DNA of 64,000 nucleotides, taken from contig NZ_BMHP01000008.1 in assembly GCF_014641075.1 (NCBI RefSeq), positions 124,001-188,000 on the forward strand, given 5' to 3'. The notes beneath the pieces are model-generated. The model was not told the origin of the DNA and did not search any database. It worked only from the letters and a program-made list of their open reading frames with translations. This DNA is from Paenibacillus nasutitermitis. GTDB lineage: Bacteria > Bacillota > Bacilli > Paenibacillales > Paenibacillaceae. The translations under genes were made by a program, and so were the position numbers. Shown here piece after piece: positions 16,520-24,876 of the stretch. How positions within the stretch are numbered: position 1 is the first letter of the stretch; each line of letters begins with the position of its first letter.

Positions 16520-17056
16520 CTATGCTTTGATCACCATTTCCCCTTCTCCGATAGGAGTCTCAAAACCACTTAAAAACCGGGTAAGGGTGTCTTCTGTGAT
16601 TGGAAACGCCGCATTGGCGTCAAAACGTTCACTCCGGATGAGAAGCCTCCGACGCAATTCATCCCGCTGAACCTTTAAGTAAATCAATTTCCACACGCCG
16701 CCATGCCGCTCGATCAGTTGCTTGTATTCGTTTCGTCTTTGACACTGCCAAAAGCTGAAATCGATGACGACAGGGTGTTTAGTCTGAATCAGATTAACCA
16801 GCACGCCACGCAGCTTTATTTCCGATTCTTCTTTATAGGACTCATAATTCTGCTCCGGATAATCCACTCCAAAACGGCCGTGTGTGGCCCAAATATCCTC
16901 ATCTATCGAGAGCCGGACGAATCCCTCTTTCTCCAGCTTTTGAGCAAAGGTTGTTTTACCCGACCCCGCTACGCCGCACATCATCACAACGACGGGTGCC
17001 ACGCTCTTACGCTTTTGCTGCACCAAATTTTCGATAACAAACTTTTCATTCAGCAC
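16520..17056 (-). CDS. P-loop kinase, AAA_33 / zeta-toxin-like
   Basis: A small ATP-binding protein of 178 residues. The Walker A motif is CGVAGSGKTTFAQKLE (residues 27-42), followed by FVRLSIDEDIWATHGRFG and a Walker B-like VVIDFSFW; the Arg-rich RDELRRRLLIRSERF is the likely lid. This matches the AAA_33 group of small-molecule kinases, which includes chloramphenicol phosphotransferase-like and zeta-like proteins. The GTG start follows AAAGGAGATGATG. No antitoxin gene is adjacent, so a toxin role is not supported. Confidence 0.82.
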   Translation of the reverse strand: MLNEKFVIENLVQQKRKSVAPVVVMMCGVAGSGKTTFAQKLEKEGFVRLSIDEDIWATHGRFGVDYPEQNYESYKEESEIKLRGVLVNLIQTKHPVVIDFSFWQCQRRNEYKQLIERHGGVWKLIYLKVQRDELRRRLLIRSERFDANAAFPITEDTLTRFLSGFETPIGEGEMVIKA

Positions 17057-17149
17057 AATACATCATCTCCTTTATATCTTTGACTCACTGAAATGAAAGT
17101 ACATCCATTATAGTTAAGCACTTGCAGTAGATCCAGTCCCGACCACCGG

Positions 17150-17312
17150 ACTACGGCTGCACCGGGGTTCCTGCAACCACTTTCCCCCGACTCCCTGTTT
17201 GCAAGCTGTTGAACGGAAAGCCCAAAAAGGGCCGCAACAGGTCACTTACTCCTAACCTGTCACAGCCCCTAAACCCGCGTCCGGCGCGGCTTATTGGCTC
17301 TTACTATTCTCC
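17150..17312 (+). repeat. Palindromic 3'-end repeat, family 1, copy 2
   Basis: Core TTGCAAGCTGTTGAACGGAA, GCCCAAAAAGGGCCGC, AACAGGT with its complement ACCTGT, and CCGCGTCCGGCGCGG. On its gene-proximal side the minus strand reads RIATGE-stop, a leftover of a rhodanese C-terminus. It lies 27 bases 3' of the DUF1259 gene at 17339. Confidence 0.82.
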
Positions 17313-17338
17313 TGTTGCAATCCGAAAAGTGCTTATTA

Positions 17339-17761
17339 TTAACCCAAGAAAGCGATAGATCGTTTTACTTTCCTTGCAAATGCGATGGGATTATCAATCG
17401 ACTCCCAGTGAATATACATCAGACGCGGATTCTCGAACAACCAGTGATTATGGAGCGCCGTTACTGTAATCCCGTTTTTACGAAGGTTTGACAGCAATCG
17501 ATTGGCCTGGTTTTGGAAAAGTGCCGTTTCCCCTAGACAGAGTGCGCGTCCCGAACTGTTCAGCGATTCAAATGAGAACAATTGATAACGGACCAAAGGA
17601 GATGTGGTACGCCTTCCTAAGATAGAGGCGTTTATTACCCTGTTTCTAGTAACAAAACACACCGGTCCTTTGGTAATTTCATGCTCTGTTCCGCCTAAAA
17701 TAGATGAAAATTGGTTGCATAGTCTTATAAAATGTGGACTTGCTTTCACTTGCCCCGCCAT
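17339..17761 (-). CDS. DUF1259 family protein (first of tandem pair)
   Basis: A 140-residue protein of the DUF1259/LpqO-like type. The C-terminal half holds the family core: ALCLGETALFQNQANRLLSN, GITVTALHNHWLFENPRLMY, IHWESI. The ALHNH pattern with a nearby Glu could bind a metal. There is no signal peptide, so it is probably cytoplasmic, unlike mycobacterial LpqO lipoproteins. It is about 60% identical to the next gene by eye, indicating a local duplication. Function unknown. Confidence 0.8.
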   Translation of the reverse strand: MAGQVKASPHFIRLCNQFSSILGGTEHEITKGPVCFVTRNRVINASILGRRTTSPLVRYQLFSFESLNSSGRALCLGETALFQNQANRLLSNLRKNGITVTALHNHWLFENPRLMYIHWESIDNPIAFARKVKRSIAFLG

Positions 17762-17813
17762 AAGAGATCATCCTTTCGTACTTTCTTATACATACAACTT
17801 CATATCTCAACCC

Positions 17814-18233
17814 TTAACCCAAGAATTTAATAGAATCTTTCGTTCTTCTGGCGAACACAACAGGATTCATAATGGCTTCCCAATGCATATACATTAATCG
17901 AGGATTTTCTTTTAACCAGTGATTGTGAAGCGCAGTGACTTTAATCCCGCGTCTACGGAGATTCGACATCAGTCGATTAACCTGATTTTGATGGACGGCA
18001 GTTTCACCCAAGCAAAGTGCGCGACCAGCCTTATCGAGCGATTCAAACGAGAACATTTGCATTTGAACCAAGGGCGAGCGCGTTCTTCTACCCAAGATTG
18101 TCTCCGTTAAATTCGTCATCCGCGTGACAAAACAAACCGGGCCTGCATCGATTTCCGATTCGCCACCCAGGATATTTCCAAATTGGATACACAGCCTTCT
18201 AAATCGCGGGCTTACCTTCACATTTTCTGCCAT
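17814..18233 (-). CDS. DUF1259 family protein (second of tandem pair)
   Basis: A 139-residue paralogue of the preceding entry, in the same orientation and 52 bases away. It conserves ALCLGETAVHQNQVNRLMSN, GIKVTALHNHWLKENPRLMY and MHWEAI, and both proteins end in FLG. Strong conservation of the ALHNHW-ENPRLMY block in both copies suggests that both remain functional. The gene has its own ribosome binding site (AAAGGAGG) upstream of ATG 18233. Confidence 0.8.
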   Translation of the reverse strand: MAENVKVSPRFRRLCIQFGNILGGESEIDAGPVCFVTRMTNLTETILGRRTRSPLVQMQMFSFESLDKAGRALCLGETAVHQNQVNRLMSNLRRRGIKVTALHNHWLKENPRLMYMHWEAIMNPVVFARRTKDSIKFLG

Positions 18234-18333
18234 ATGAATCCTCCTTTACTCACTTTCTGAATAGCTTATGATCAATGTGGATAAGCGTATTGGACAGATC
18301 ACTAATATTGAAAAAAAAAGCTTTAACACACAT

Positions 18334-18366
18334 AAAAAAAGAAGGGCTCCAGACTCGAGCTCTTCT
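18334..18366 (-). terminator. Terminator of the GMC oxidoreductase gene
   Basis: On the minus strand AGAAGAGCTC pairs with GAGCCCTTCT (one mismatch) across a 7-base loop, followed by TTTTTTATG. It lies 25 bases after the oxidoreductase stop. Confidence 0.85.
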
Positions 18367-18390
18367 CTTTGGCGTTGTTCAGTCTACCGG

Positions 18391-19992
18391 TTATTCCTCG
18401 TTTTCCTTGTAGAGATTATGATTTCGTTTCTTGATTTGCCGGGCAATGGTATAACCGATCAGAAAAGCCGCTGCCGAGGTGTTGCCGTCGACCGTAAATG
18501 GAATAATGGAGGCGTCCGCAACAATCAGATCTCTTACCCCATGGACGCTGCCTCGTCGATCAACAACTCCCCCGTGGTTTAAAGGAGCCATACGTAACGA
18601 TCCTTGTTGGTGATGGTTATGGTCGAAATTTTGCTTAATGAACGCCTCCAATTGCGAATCGTCGTTAATCACATCCAATGTAGGAGAAACCAGCCGATAG
18701 GAAGGATCGATAGCCTCCAGCTGCGCCGCAATCTCCTTAATGTAGATTTTGTATATATGTTTAACGGCGTCCAGATCATCTTGGTTAGTCAGAAAACCTT
18801 CATCCGCCAGCGCTATTTTTAAGGGATCCTTATTCTGGATAGCAATACTTCCGCGGCTTTTAGGACGCAAGAAAATAATCGCCAGCGTTAATATTCCGTC
18901 GGCCGCTATACCGACAAGTTGAACCGCCCGCTTGTGAGGATCTTTTCCGGTGGGATCGGGTAAAAAAGCTCCTCCTGTATACAAAGCATTCGAATCATTC
19001 GAAGGCAATGCCTCATCTACGGGGTTGGTTGTGAAGGAGGCAAAATTAAGCGTATGGTTTCTTAGCTTCTTCCCTACATGAGGATTATTGAATACGACCG
19101 GTATGCCCGCTTGTTGAAGCATTTTCGCTGGCCCGATTCCCGAGAGCATGAGAAGCTGTGCGCTGTTGATTCCGGCTGAGATAATCACCTTTTTCCGAGC
19201 ATAGGCTCTAATTCGCCTACCTTCCTTTAATAGCTCCACTCCGTTCGCTCGTTTATTGGTAAAGAGAACGCGAAGTGCGGTCGTCTTAAAAAAGACCCGC
19301 AGCTTTCGCCCTTTCACCCCTCGCCCACTCGGAAGCATAATATCCGACGATAAAAAAGCGCTGGACGAATTTTCTCTTGTTCCGTTCGGATTTTGGTAGA
19401 GCTGCCACCGCGTAAATGGCCCTAGCGGGGTTCGAGGATCATTATAGTCGAGAATTTCAGGATACCCTGTAGCTTGCTCAACAGCCGCCGTAAATTTCTT
19501 TGACATGGCCGTTGGATTTTTCGGTGCTTGCCTGATGTCGATTCTCCCTCTATAACCGCGGAACCGCCGATTGTCTGACCGGCCGTTATATTTCTCCAAT
19601 TGTTTGAAGTGAAGGATTGCACGTTTAGGCGACCACATGGGACCGAGCAATCGTTCCCACTGCTTCAAAACTGCCGATGTAGGTCGTACGTATTGTTCTC
19701 CATTAATCGACGATCCTCCGCCTAATAGCCGCCCCGTTGTCCATTCGAACATCCGATCATCCAGTCCTTCTTGAGGCACCCCCTCCCCTTGCCAAAAATA
19801 TTGCGGAAAAAATTGCTCTTCCAACTCCAGTGCAAATGCGGAATCCCTGATTGGCTTATCCTTATCAGTATTCTCGCCTGCTTCTATTAGAAGCGCCGAG
19901 GTCTTGTGATCATCCGTTAAAATTTTGGCGATTACCGCCCCAGCCGGTCCTGTTCCTATAATGATATAATCAAATGTCCATTTTTTATCCAC
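18391..19992 (-). CDS. GMC-family FAD-dependent oxidoreductase
   Basis: A 533-residue flavoprotein of the glucose-methanol-choline family. The N-terminal FAD-binding motif is YIIIGTGPAGAVIAK with ALLIEAGE; GRLLGGGSSINGEQYVRP is the GMC signature 1 region, and the HHQQGSLRMAP and VDGNTSAAAFLIGYTIA blocks form the active-site and C-terminal FAD regions. It oxidises an alcohol to an aldehyde or ketone; the substrate is unknown. No signal peptide. It has its own terminator and stands alone. Confidence 0.92.
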   Translation of the reverse strand: MDKKWTFDYIIIGTGPAGAVIAKILTDDHKTSALLIEAGENTDKDKPIRDSAFALELEEQFFPQYFWQGEGVPQEGLDDRMFEWTTGRLLGGGSSINGEQYVRPTSAVLKQWERLLGPMWSPKRAILHFKQLEKYNGRSDNRRFRGYRGRIDIRQAPKNPTAMSKKFTAAVEQATGYPEILDYNDPRTPLGPFTRWQLYQNPNGTRENSSSAFLSSDIMLPSGRGVKGRKLRVFFKTTALRVLFTNKRANGVELLKEGRRIRAYARKKVIISAGINSAQLLMLSGIGPAKMLQQAGIPVVFNNPHVGKKLRNHTLNFASFTTNPVDEALPSNDSNALYTGGAFLPDPTGKDPHKRAVQLVGIAADGILTLAIIFLRPKSRGSIAIQNKDPLKIALADEGFLTNQDDLDAVKHIYKIYIKEIAAQLEAIDPSYRLVSPTLDVINDDSQLEAFIKQNFDHNHHQQGSLRMAPLNHGGVVDRRGSVHGVRDLIVADASIIPFTVDGNTSAAAFLIGYTIARQIKKRNHNLYKENEE

Positions 19993-20070
19993 CGTAACAC
20001 CTCCAATAGGCTAATGTAGCGTATTGCTTTCTCAGACGGTTCGTGCTTGTCTTAAAAAGCAATAAAAATA

Positions 20071-20138
20071 GGACTCGCATCTCTGCGGGTCCTTGAGGCA
20101 GCAAACGTAGAAAAAAAGCATCGGCGTATGACGATGCT
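20071..20138 (-). terminator. Two minus-strand terminator hairpins
   Basis: GGACTCGCA/TGCGGGTCC (20071-20092) is followed on the minus strand by TATTTTTATTG. AGCATCG/CGATGCT (20118-20138) is followed by TTTTTTTC. They would end transcription coming from the rhodanese-tail remnant and the adenylyltransferase. The rest of 19993-20154 holds nothing else. Confidence 0.7.
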
Positions 20139-20154
20139 GGACGATGATGGATCA

Positions 20155-20275
20155 TGTCGCTGCAGGAACCTTGCAAGCTGTTGAGCGGAAAGCCCAAAAA
20201 GGGCCGCAGCAGGTCGCTTACTCCTAACCTGTCACAGCCCCTAAGCCCGCGCCGTACGCGGTCTCTCGGCTCTTA
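20155..20275 (+). repeat. Palindromic 3'-end repeat, family 1, copy 3
   Basis: Core CTTGCAAGCTGTTGAGCGGA, GCCCAAAAAGGGCCGC, AGCAGGT...ACCTGT and a changed third hairpin (CGCGCCGTACGCGG). It is joined on the gene-proximal side to a longer rhodanese C-terminal tail. Confidence 0.8.
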
Positions 20276-20350
20276 CTCGTCTCCGGCTGCAATCGGATTC
20301 CCCTTATACGAAATCCAATCGCACCAGCTTCTTATCCCCCCACGAACAAG
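20276..20350 (-). pseudogene. Rhodanese C-terminal tail remnant
   Basis: The minus strand reads SWCDWISYKGNPIAAGDE-stop, clearly the C-terminus of the sulfurtransferase encoded at 26173-27012 (SWSDWISYADNPIATGEE). The homology ends abruptly at a GTTCGTGGGGGGATAAG sequence that is shared with the other remnant at 23886-23985, so the two were copied from the same truncated ancestor. Confidence 0.8.
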
Positions 20351-20354
20351 AGGC

Positions 20355-20924
20355 TTAGTTTTGTTTTTGAAGAAATGCGTTGCTCTCTGTATGAATCAGG
20401 CGCAGCAGCTCGACTAGGTCTTGAAGCCGTTTCAATTGTGAAGCATACTGTCTTGCATCCTCTCGACGCTTGATCGCGATTGCCTCGCGGATAAGCCCAT
20501 GCCAACGTTCGGGCAATTGCGAAAGGCTATACTCCCCGGCATCGATTTTGCTCGTCACGTCATGCTCCCGAATGGTATAAAATTGCCGCAGCATGCCGAG
20601 CGTGCACCATTCAACTGCAAAGTCCAGTTGTCCCACCGGCACTGTATCTTCTGTCATACCCGATGAATGTAGGTTTTGTTCCAATCGGGCAATCCATCCG
20701 GCCCAATAGGAATTCATATTTTCAATAACGTATTGGATAAGGGCTTCAGATGATATTTCATAATCGAAGGACAAGCGCTGGCCATACACACAGATGCCGT
20801 GTCTTTGAAGGATCCACCATGTGACCGGATTTAATCTTTGGTGTTTCAATACCACCAACCTTTTGCGGCTTTTTTGCATCCATTTTGAGAGGGGCGATTC
20901 ATAGGTCCATGGCAACTGCAACAC
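20355..20924 (-). pseudogene. 5'-truncated aminoglycoside adenylyltransferase-like (DUF4111) gene
   Basis: About 190 residues match the C-terminal helical half of AadA-like/DUF4111 nucleotidyltransferases: ICVYGQRLSF, VGQLDFAVEWCTLGMLRQFY, DVTSKIDAGEYSLSQLPERW. The N-terminal nucleotidyltransferase domain with its GSx10DxD active site is absent; upstream the frame meets a stop near 20963 after PQLVGDRWKSAVRVLQ. The start of the open frame has no ribosome binding site. The remaining part cannot catalyse nucleotidyl transfer. A family 1 repeat with a rhodanese tail follows its 3' end. Confidence 0.7.
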
Positions 20925-21052
20925 GCGAACGGCTGACTTCCACCGATCACCTACCAGCTGTGGTTAGGCTATCCCTCTGCTGCGTTCACTCCCTCGAGTC
21001 AACGGCTTCCTGCAATCCGAGCTTGGCTGGAAGGAATGTTCGGCTTAATTGC

Positions 21053-22498
21053 CTAAGGGGTCTCGGGTATACGCTTTGAGGTCACAATCAGCAACACAAT
21101 GGCGATCAACGAAAAGAGCACATTGCCTATCCAAGCTAGAATGTCATCCGGCCATAGCATTGTTGTCATAACAAAGCCTCCCCACGCATAGGTAAGTAAA
21201 GCTCCGGCAACCAATGCGAACTGATGCCTCAGGCTCCACCCCTGCTGCCGTGACCAATGGGCAACGAGCGGCGACACGATACACAAGATGAGGATGCCAA
21301 TAATCACACCAGCCCAACTTTCAGGCTTCATAAAAAATAAACTTGCTACTACAAACGCACCCGCACCAAGAGGCCATGGCTTCGGCACCGGGTGGGCTGA
21401 AGGAACGGCAGGATCCTTTTTCTTTCTAAGGGAAAAGGCGATAGCAATAAACATGAGCGACACAGCGGCAGCACCTATTAGCTGTCCCGGCGAAGCTAAG
21501 AATTTTTCATCGGCGTATATAAAGTTAAATACGATGGCACAGCCTACAAGGTACAAACCGCCGGTTACAGACAGACCCACTTTACCTAGCCAGGGTGCCG
21601 TCATTCGGGCAGGCGTCAGCATCTCAACTATGGCTATAGGGACGCCGATACTCCAAATGACATGCCCCATCACAAAAGCCATTGCATTGTAGGCACTGAT
21701 ACCCAGGGCGGGAATAGGTGTAACTTTTTGAGATTCAAGGCCCAAGAAGGCTGGGTTAAAAAGTGATTGATCTATGAGACCCGCCTCAATAACGCCATAT
21801 GCCGCAGCCAGAAGAAATAGGGTAGGCCAACCGCGGCCAGTACGCCGGGTTAGCTCTCGAACAAGCAGAGCACCCCCACCATACAGCGGCAGAATCAGCG
21901 GAAACCCGAGGATGTTCCTGAGAGGACTGACTCCCAGTAAAAATTCACCCACCCATGGCGCAAGAAAAAGCAAACCCAGCGCTGGAGCAAGGCGCTGAAG
22001 CAGTGCTGACGATGAGGAGGAATCCTCCGGTGGATTCTTCGTTCCTCTCTCTCGAATCCAGCAAACAGCGCTGGCGATCAAGCCAAAAACAATTCCTATT
22101 ACGAAGTGAGTCGCAAGCATCCTTATAAATATCACGAAGCGAATGACTATCACTTCCAATACCGGACTGAAAAAGTCATTCCATTTGCCCTTAAACTCAG
22201 ATATCTCCATGGTAATCTGATGGGTTATGGCTACGAACAGGCCAATCAGCATACCCAAGACTATAAAGTCATACAACGGTCGCTTGTTCTTCCGTAGCAA
22301 AGCAACGGCAAGATATACTATAAACGGGCCTATTGAAAGCACTTTATACAGTGACGACTCCAACGAAAGAGGCTGCATGTTTTCTACGACCACACGAGGA
22401 ATCGCAATAGCAGCCATTACCACCAGCAGCACCAGCGGCATATCTGTACGGATATTTAATCTCCCTCGTTTCTTTAACATGTCAAATGTCTTTTTCAT
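21053..22498 (-). CDS. Polytopic membrane protein of unknown function
   Basis: A 481-residue protein with roughly a dozen hydrophobic segments and no recognised catalytic motif. The first 150 residues (to about AVCWIRERG) form four helices, then a Ser-rich linker, then a conserved-looking core: LAPWVGEFLLGVSPLRNI, LYGGGALLVRELTRRTGRGW, LLAAAYGVIEAGLIDQSLFN, SAYNAMAFVMGHVIWSIGVP. That core resembles uncharacterised membrane proteins I recall from Actinobacteria, so transfer is possible. It follows the XRE-TM regulator at 22657 on the same strand, which may control it. Confidence 0.75.
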   Translation of the reverse strand: MKKTFDMLKKRGRLNIRTDMPLVLLVVMAAIAIPRVVVENMQPLSLESSLYKVLSIGPFIVYLAVALLRKNKRPLYDFIVLGMLIGLFVAITHQITMEISEFKGKWNDFFSPVLEVIVIRFVIFIRMLATHFVIGIVFGLIASAVCWIRERGTKNPPEDSSSSSALLQRLAPALGLLFLAPWVGEFLLGVSPLRNILGFPLILPLYGGGALLVRELTRRTGRGWPTLFLLAAAYGVIEAGLIDQSLFNPAFLGLESQKVTPIPALGISAYNAMAFVMGHVIWSIGVPIAIVEMLTPARMTAPWLGKVGLSVTGGLYLVGCAIVFNFIYADEKFLASPGQLIGAAAVSLMFIAIAFSLRKKKDPAVPSAHPVPKPWPLGAGAFVVASLFFMKPESWAGVIIGILILCIVSPLVAHWSRQQGWSLRHQFALVAGALLTYAWGGFVMTTMLWPDDILAWIGNVLFSLIAIVLLIVTSKRIPETP

Positions 22499-22589
22499 CT
22501 GAATGAATCATCCTTCTTTCTTTGACGATATCATTGATTGGGTCTGAACAAGCCTGTCGGGGTGACCTGTTCGGGATCCAATATCTACA

Positions 22590-22645
22590 GTTGGGTCAGG
22601 GCCAAGGCGAGGCATACCACTGCGGCTGGCTCAAGCCGAACCGGA
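22590..22645 (+). repeat. Palindromic repeat, family 2, copy B (3' half only)
   Basis: GGCCAAGGCGAGGCATACCA followed by CTGCGGCTGGCTCAAGCCGAAC matches the second half of copy C. It lies immediately 3' of the minus-strand XRE gene. Confidence 0.6.
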
Positions 22646-22656
22646 ACATCAAGTTG

Positions 22657-23109
22657 TTAGTCTTTTTTAAATTTCTCTTTGAGGATACCGGAACCAATCC
22701 CCGCAACGATCATTAGAAATAAAGGTCCAAAGTTCCATAAAAACTTCCCTCCGACCAATGTAAAGTCCAACGGAGTTAATTTGTTCAAAAGGAAGACACC
22801 CAGCTTTATGGCAAGCAGAACAACACCGGCTAAAAACAAAACATCGAATATTAATTTTAATCTTGGATAGGCCAACTTCTTACTATCTCTTATCACTTTC
22901 TTGGTCAACTCCTCATCGCTTCTCAATAATTCATCAACCGATACACCAAAGAGGTCGCTAATGTTAATGATGACTTCAATGCTCGGATAGTTCTGGCCAT
23001 TCTCCCATTTCGAAACAGACTGTCGACTAACAAAAAGCTTCGCTGCCAATTCCTCTTGAGACCATTCTTTCTTCTTTCTTTCCGTCTTTAACTTCTCTCC
23101 AAAAATCAT
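22657..23109 (-). CDS. XRE-family regulator with C-terminal membrane helices
   Basis: A 150-residue protein. Residues 6-60 are a Cro/CI helix-turn-helix (LKTERKKKEWSQEELAAKLF, VSRQSVSKWENGQNYPS, FGVSVDELL). After a basic linker come two hydrophobic segments (about 87-108 and 122-142), so the DNA-binding domain is probably tethered to the membrane. This architecture is common in Firmicute regulators that control adjacent membrane proteins, such as the polytopic protein at 21053. The start is ATG 23109. Confidence 0.88.
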   Translation of the reverse strand: MIFGEKLKTERKKKEWSQEELAAKLFVSRQSVSKWENGQNYPSIEVIINISDLFGVSVDELLRSDEELTKKVIRDSKKLAYPRLKLIFDVLFLAGVVLLAIKLGVFLLNKLTPLDFTLVGGKFLWNFGPLFLMIVAGIGSGILKEKFKKD

Positions 23110-23230
23110 ACTTCAGCAACAACCTTTCAGGAATATATAAGCCATTATTCGCTGACCCCATGCGAAAAGTAAAGATCGCTGTAGTTGCAAGAGCCCGCAA
23201 CCCCCGGTTGCCATCAATATCCCCTGGAGT

Positions 23231-23393
23231 AATCTCCTCTACGGAAGGCGGTCGGACTCTTGCTTCGCACGAAAGGTACGCCGCGCGCATGTTGATGGAT
23301 GGATGCCGACAAGATGTTCGATACTATCCAACAGCAACCTGTTCCAACTGCAGGACTGTGGCTGCTCCTGACTTCTCTTGCAGGACAACCCAA
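23231..23393. repeat. Degenerate duplicated block, copy 1
   Basis: Similar to 24577-24738: CGGAAGGCGGTCGGACTCTT versus CGGAAGGCAATCGGACTCTT, then AACAGCAACCTGTTCC-N-GGACTGTGG versus AACAACAACCTGTCCC-N-GGACTGTGG. Open frames cross it, but there is no coherent gene. It ends exactly where the group II intron 3' end begins. Confidence 0.5.
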
Positions 23394-23465
23394 ATCGAGT
23401 AGGCCCATGCGCAATTGCATAGGCCTCTCACAGACCGGACGTGCGGGTCATCGCATCCGGCTTTT
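23394..23465 (-). mobile_element. 3' end of a group II intron (domains V and VI)
   Basis: The minus strand shows domain V: AGCCGGATGCG, a loop, CGCACGTCCGGTCT, with the AGC triad and GUCCGG pairing of known introns. Domain VI follows: GAGAGGCC...GGGCCTACTC with the bulged branch-point A, then the terminal CGAT. The 3' exon begins at 23393. No reverse transcriptase or upstream domains are found to the right, so this is a truncated, inactive copy. Confidence 0.8.
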
Positions 23466-23466
23466 T

Positions 23467-23670
23467 ATGTTGTCCCGATTTAAAACCAAACATCTAAGGA
23501 TTTCGAATGCTTCTGACATTGCCCGGAATGAGGAATATCGCAATATTACTGAAAACTCAATTCGTATCCAGCAAGATTTGAGAGAAGGACAAGATAAAAT
23601 GATGGCTGAACTGTCCCAAATAAGAAACCGTATGACTGCGATTGAAAAAATGCTTCGTGAAGTGGATTAG
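23467..23670 (+). pseudogene. Coiled-coil ORF, probably a C-terminal fragment
   Basis: From ATG 23467 the frame gives about 67 residues, ending in a heptad-rich stretch (NITENSIRIQQDLREGQDKM, IRNRMTAIEKMLREVD). It resembles the end of small coiled-coil proteins. The ATG has no ribosome binding site and abuts the intron fragment, so this is more likely the tail of a broken gene. No function can be assigned. Confidence 0.4.
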
Positions 23671-23823
23671 CGGCACCAGCCAAACGCAACAGGATTTGAG
23701 GGTGCATTCCCGGCTTTTTCTGTATACACGGGCACGTGTGAAGCATACGAGCGTGCGCTCAGGTCAACGTTTCCTGAAAATACTTTCAGTGGACAAGCGT
23801 TGACTTCGTGTTGACTTCGGGGC

Positions 23824-23868
23824 AAAAAAAATACATCGTCGGGCCCTTGGGCTACATGGCGATGTATT
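23824..23868 (-). terminator. Terminator beyond the second rhodanese tail
   Basis: AATACATCG (23830-23838) pairs with CGATGTATT (23860-23868), with an inner GGGCCC/GGGC element; on the minus strand TTTTTTT follows. It matches the layout of remnant 20276-20350, which also has terminators downstream. Confidence 0.7.
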
Positions 23869-23885
23869 CAAAATCTGCATACTGC

Positions 23886-23985
23886 TATGCCTTGCTCGGT
23901 TGTTCTTCATCCCCGGTGGCTATCGGGTTATCTTGCCAAGTAATCCAGTCGCTCCAGCTTCTTATCCCCCCACGAACCACTATTC
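23886..23985 (-). pseudogene. Rhodanese C-terminal tail remnant
   Basis: The minus strand reads SWSDWITWQDNPIATGDEEQ, then PSKA-stop: the sulfurtransferase C-terminus with a short extension. Upstream the homology breaks off at the same GTTCGTGGGGGGATAAG junction as in 20276-20350. No start and no rhodanese domain remain. Confidence 0.8.
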
Positions 23986-24009
23986 TTGAACGATTCCAAA
24001 ATAAATAAA

Positions 24010-24203
24010 TGGGGGTTCCGATCAGCGCGGCGGGAATGCCTCGGAGGATATGCCAGCACTCATGTGCAACGATCTCCCTTGGCTACGCTTGGGAGCGATT
24101 CAAGAGCAAGAACCCCGTGGACGACGGGGCTGGAAAAACAATATGGTTTGAGCCAAGGCGAAGTATACCCCTGTGGTTGGGTCAAGCCGAACGGAACGCC
24201 AAC
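24010..24203 (+). repeat. Palindromic repeat, family 2, copy C (longest)
   Basis: Contains ATCAGCGCGGCGGGAA, the hairpin CCCGTGGACGACGGG, and TTTGAGCCAAGGCGAAG with a TGGTTGGGTCAAGCCGAAC counter-arm. It is full-length relative to copies A (14461) and B (22590). The following 24204-24570 contains direct GGTGACAG repeats (24237-24274) but no gene I can support. Confidence 0.65.
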
Positions 24204-24576
24204 AAAAGGCCAAGTGAGGCAAGGTAGCACCCGGACGGTGACAGAAGGTGACAGCGGGTGACAGCGAAGTGACAGAACAGGGCAAAAGAAAAATAGAGAA
24301 AGAATAATAATATACTCCTTCTCTTTTACTTTGCTAGTGCCCCGCTTTTGACCCTACCGGGGTTGTGGCTGAATAATGCTTTTTATCTTTACAGCCAGCC
24401 ACAAAATGGAACGGCTGGGCTGTCTGGACCTTGGCGCTCCGAACGACTCCTGCTGGCGATGCCTTGGGCTGTGGCTGATTCAACGTTCTGCCGCGTCCAC
24501 TCCCCCGAACCTGCACGTTCCTGCTGCCGATGCCACCAAACCTGGGGATACCGGAAACGCCAAGGAAACCCAAGCG

Positions 24577-24738
24577 AATTGCTCCGGAAGGCAATCGGAC
24601 TCTTGCTCCGCACGGAAGATTGCGCCGCCCCTGTTTGTGGTGGAACAGAAGCAATGCGCACGATGCCATTCAACAACAACCTGTCCCGACAGCCGGACTG
24701 TGGTTGGCTCTGAGCCTGTTGCAACTGCTTTCTTTTTG
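24577..24738. repeat. Degenerate duplicated block, copy 2
   Basis: Counterpart of 23231-23393. Here the block continues without an intron into GCCTGTTGCAACTGC and directly into a family 1 repeat, which shows what the intron-bearing copy looked like before insertion or rearrangement. Confidence 0.5.
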
Positions 24739-24876
24739 TTCTTGTTTGCAAGCTGTTGAACGGAAAGCCCAAAGAGGGCCGCAACAGGTCACCAACTACT
24801 AACCTGTCACAGCCCTCCACCCCACGTCCAACGCGGCTTCTTGGCTCTTACTCTTTCGCCGTCGCGATCGGATTAT
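24720..24876 (+). repeat. Palindromic 3'-end repeat, family 1, copy 4
   Basis: Core TTGCAAGCTGTTGAACGGAA, GCCCAAAGAGGGCCGC, AACAGGT...ACCTGTCACAGCCC, CACGTCCAACGCGG. The gene-proximal end reads NNPIATAKE-stop on the minus strand, a ten-codon rhodanese tail that touches the stop of the HxlR gene. Confidence 0.82.

Noticed and set aside
16520..17056. Zeta-type toxin of a toxin-antitoxin pair
   Set aside because: The P-loop fold fits, but no epsilon-like antitoxin gene is adjacent and APH/kinase-type accessory genes surround it.
24348..24820. Several overlapping ORFs of 100-140 codons
   Set aside because: The block is a GC-rich degenerate repeat with open frames on both strands; no frame shows a start site, domain or conservation with its paralogue at 23231.
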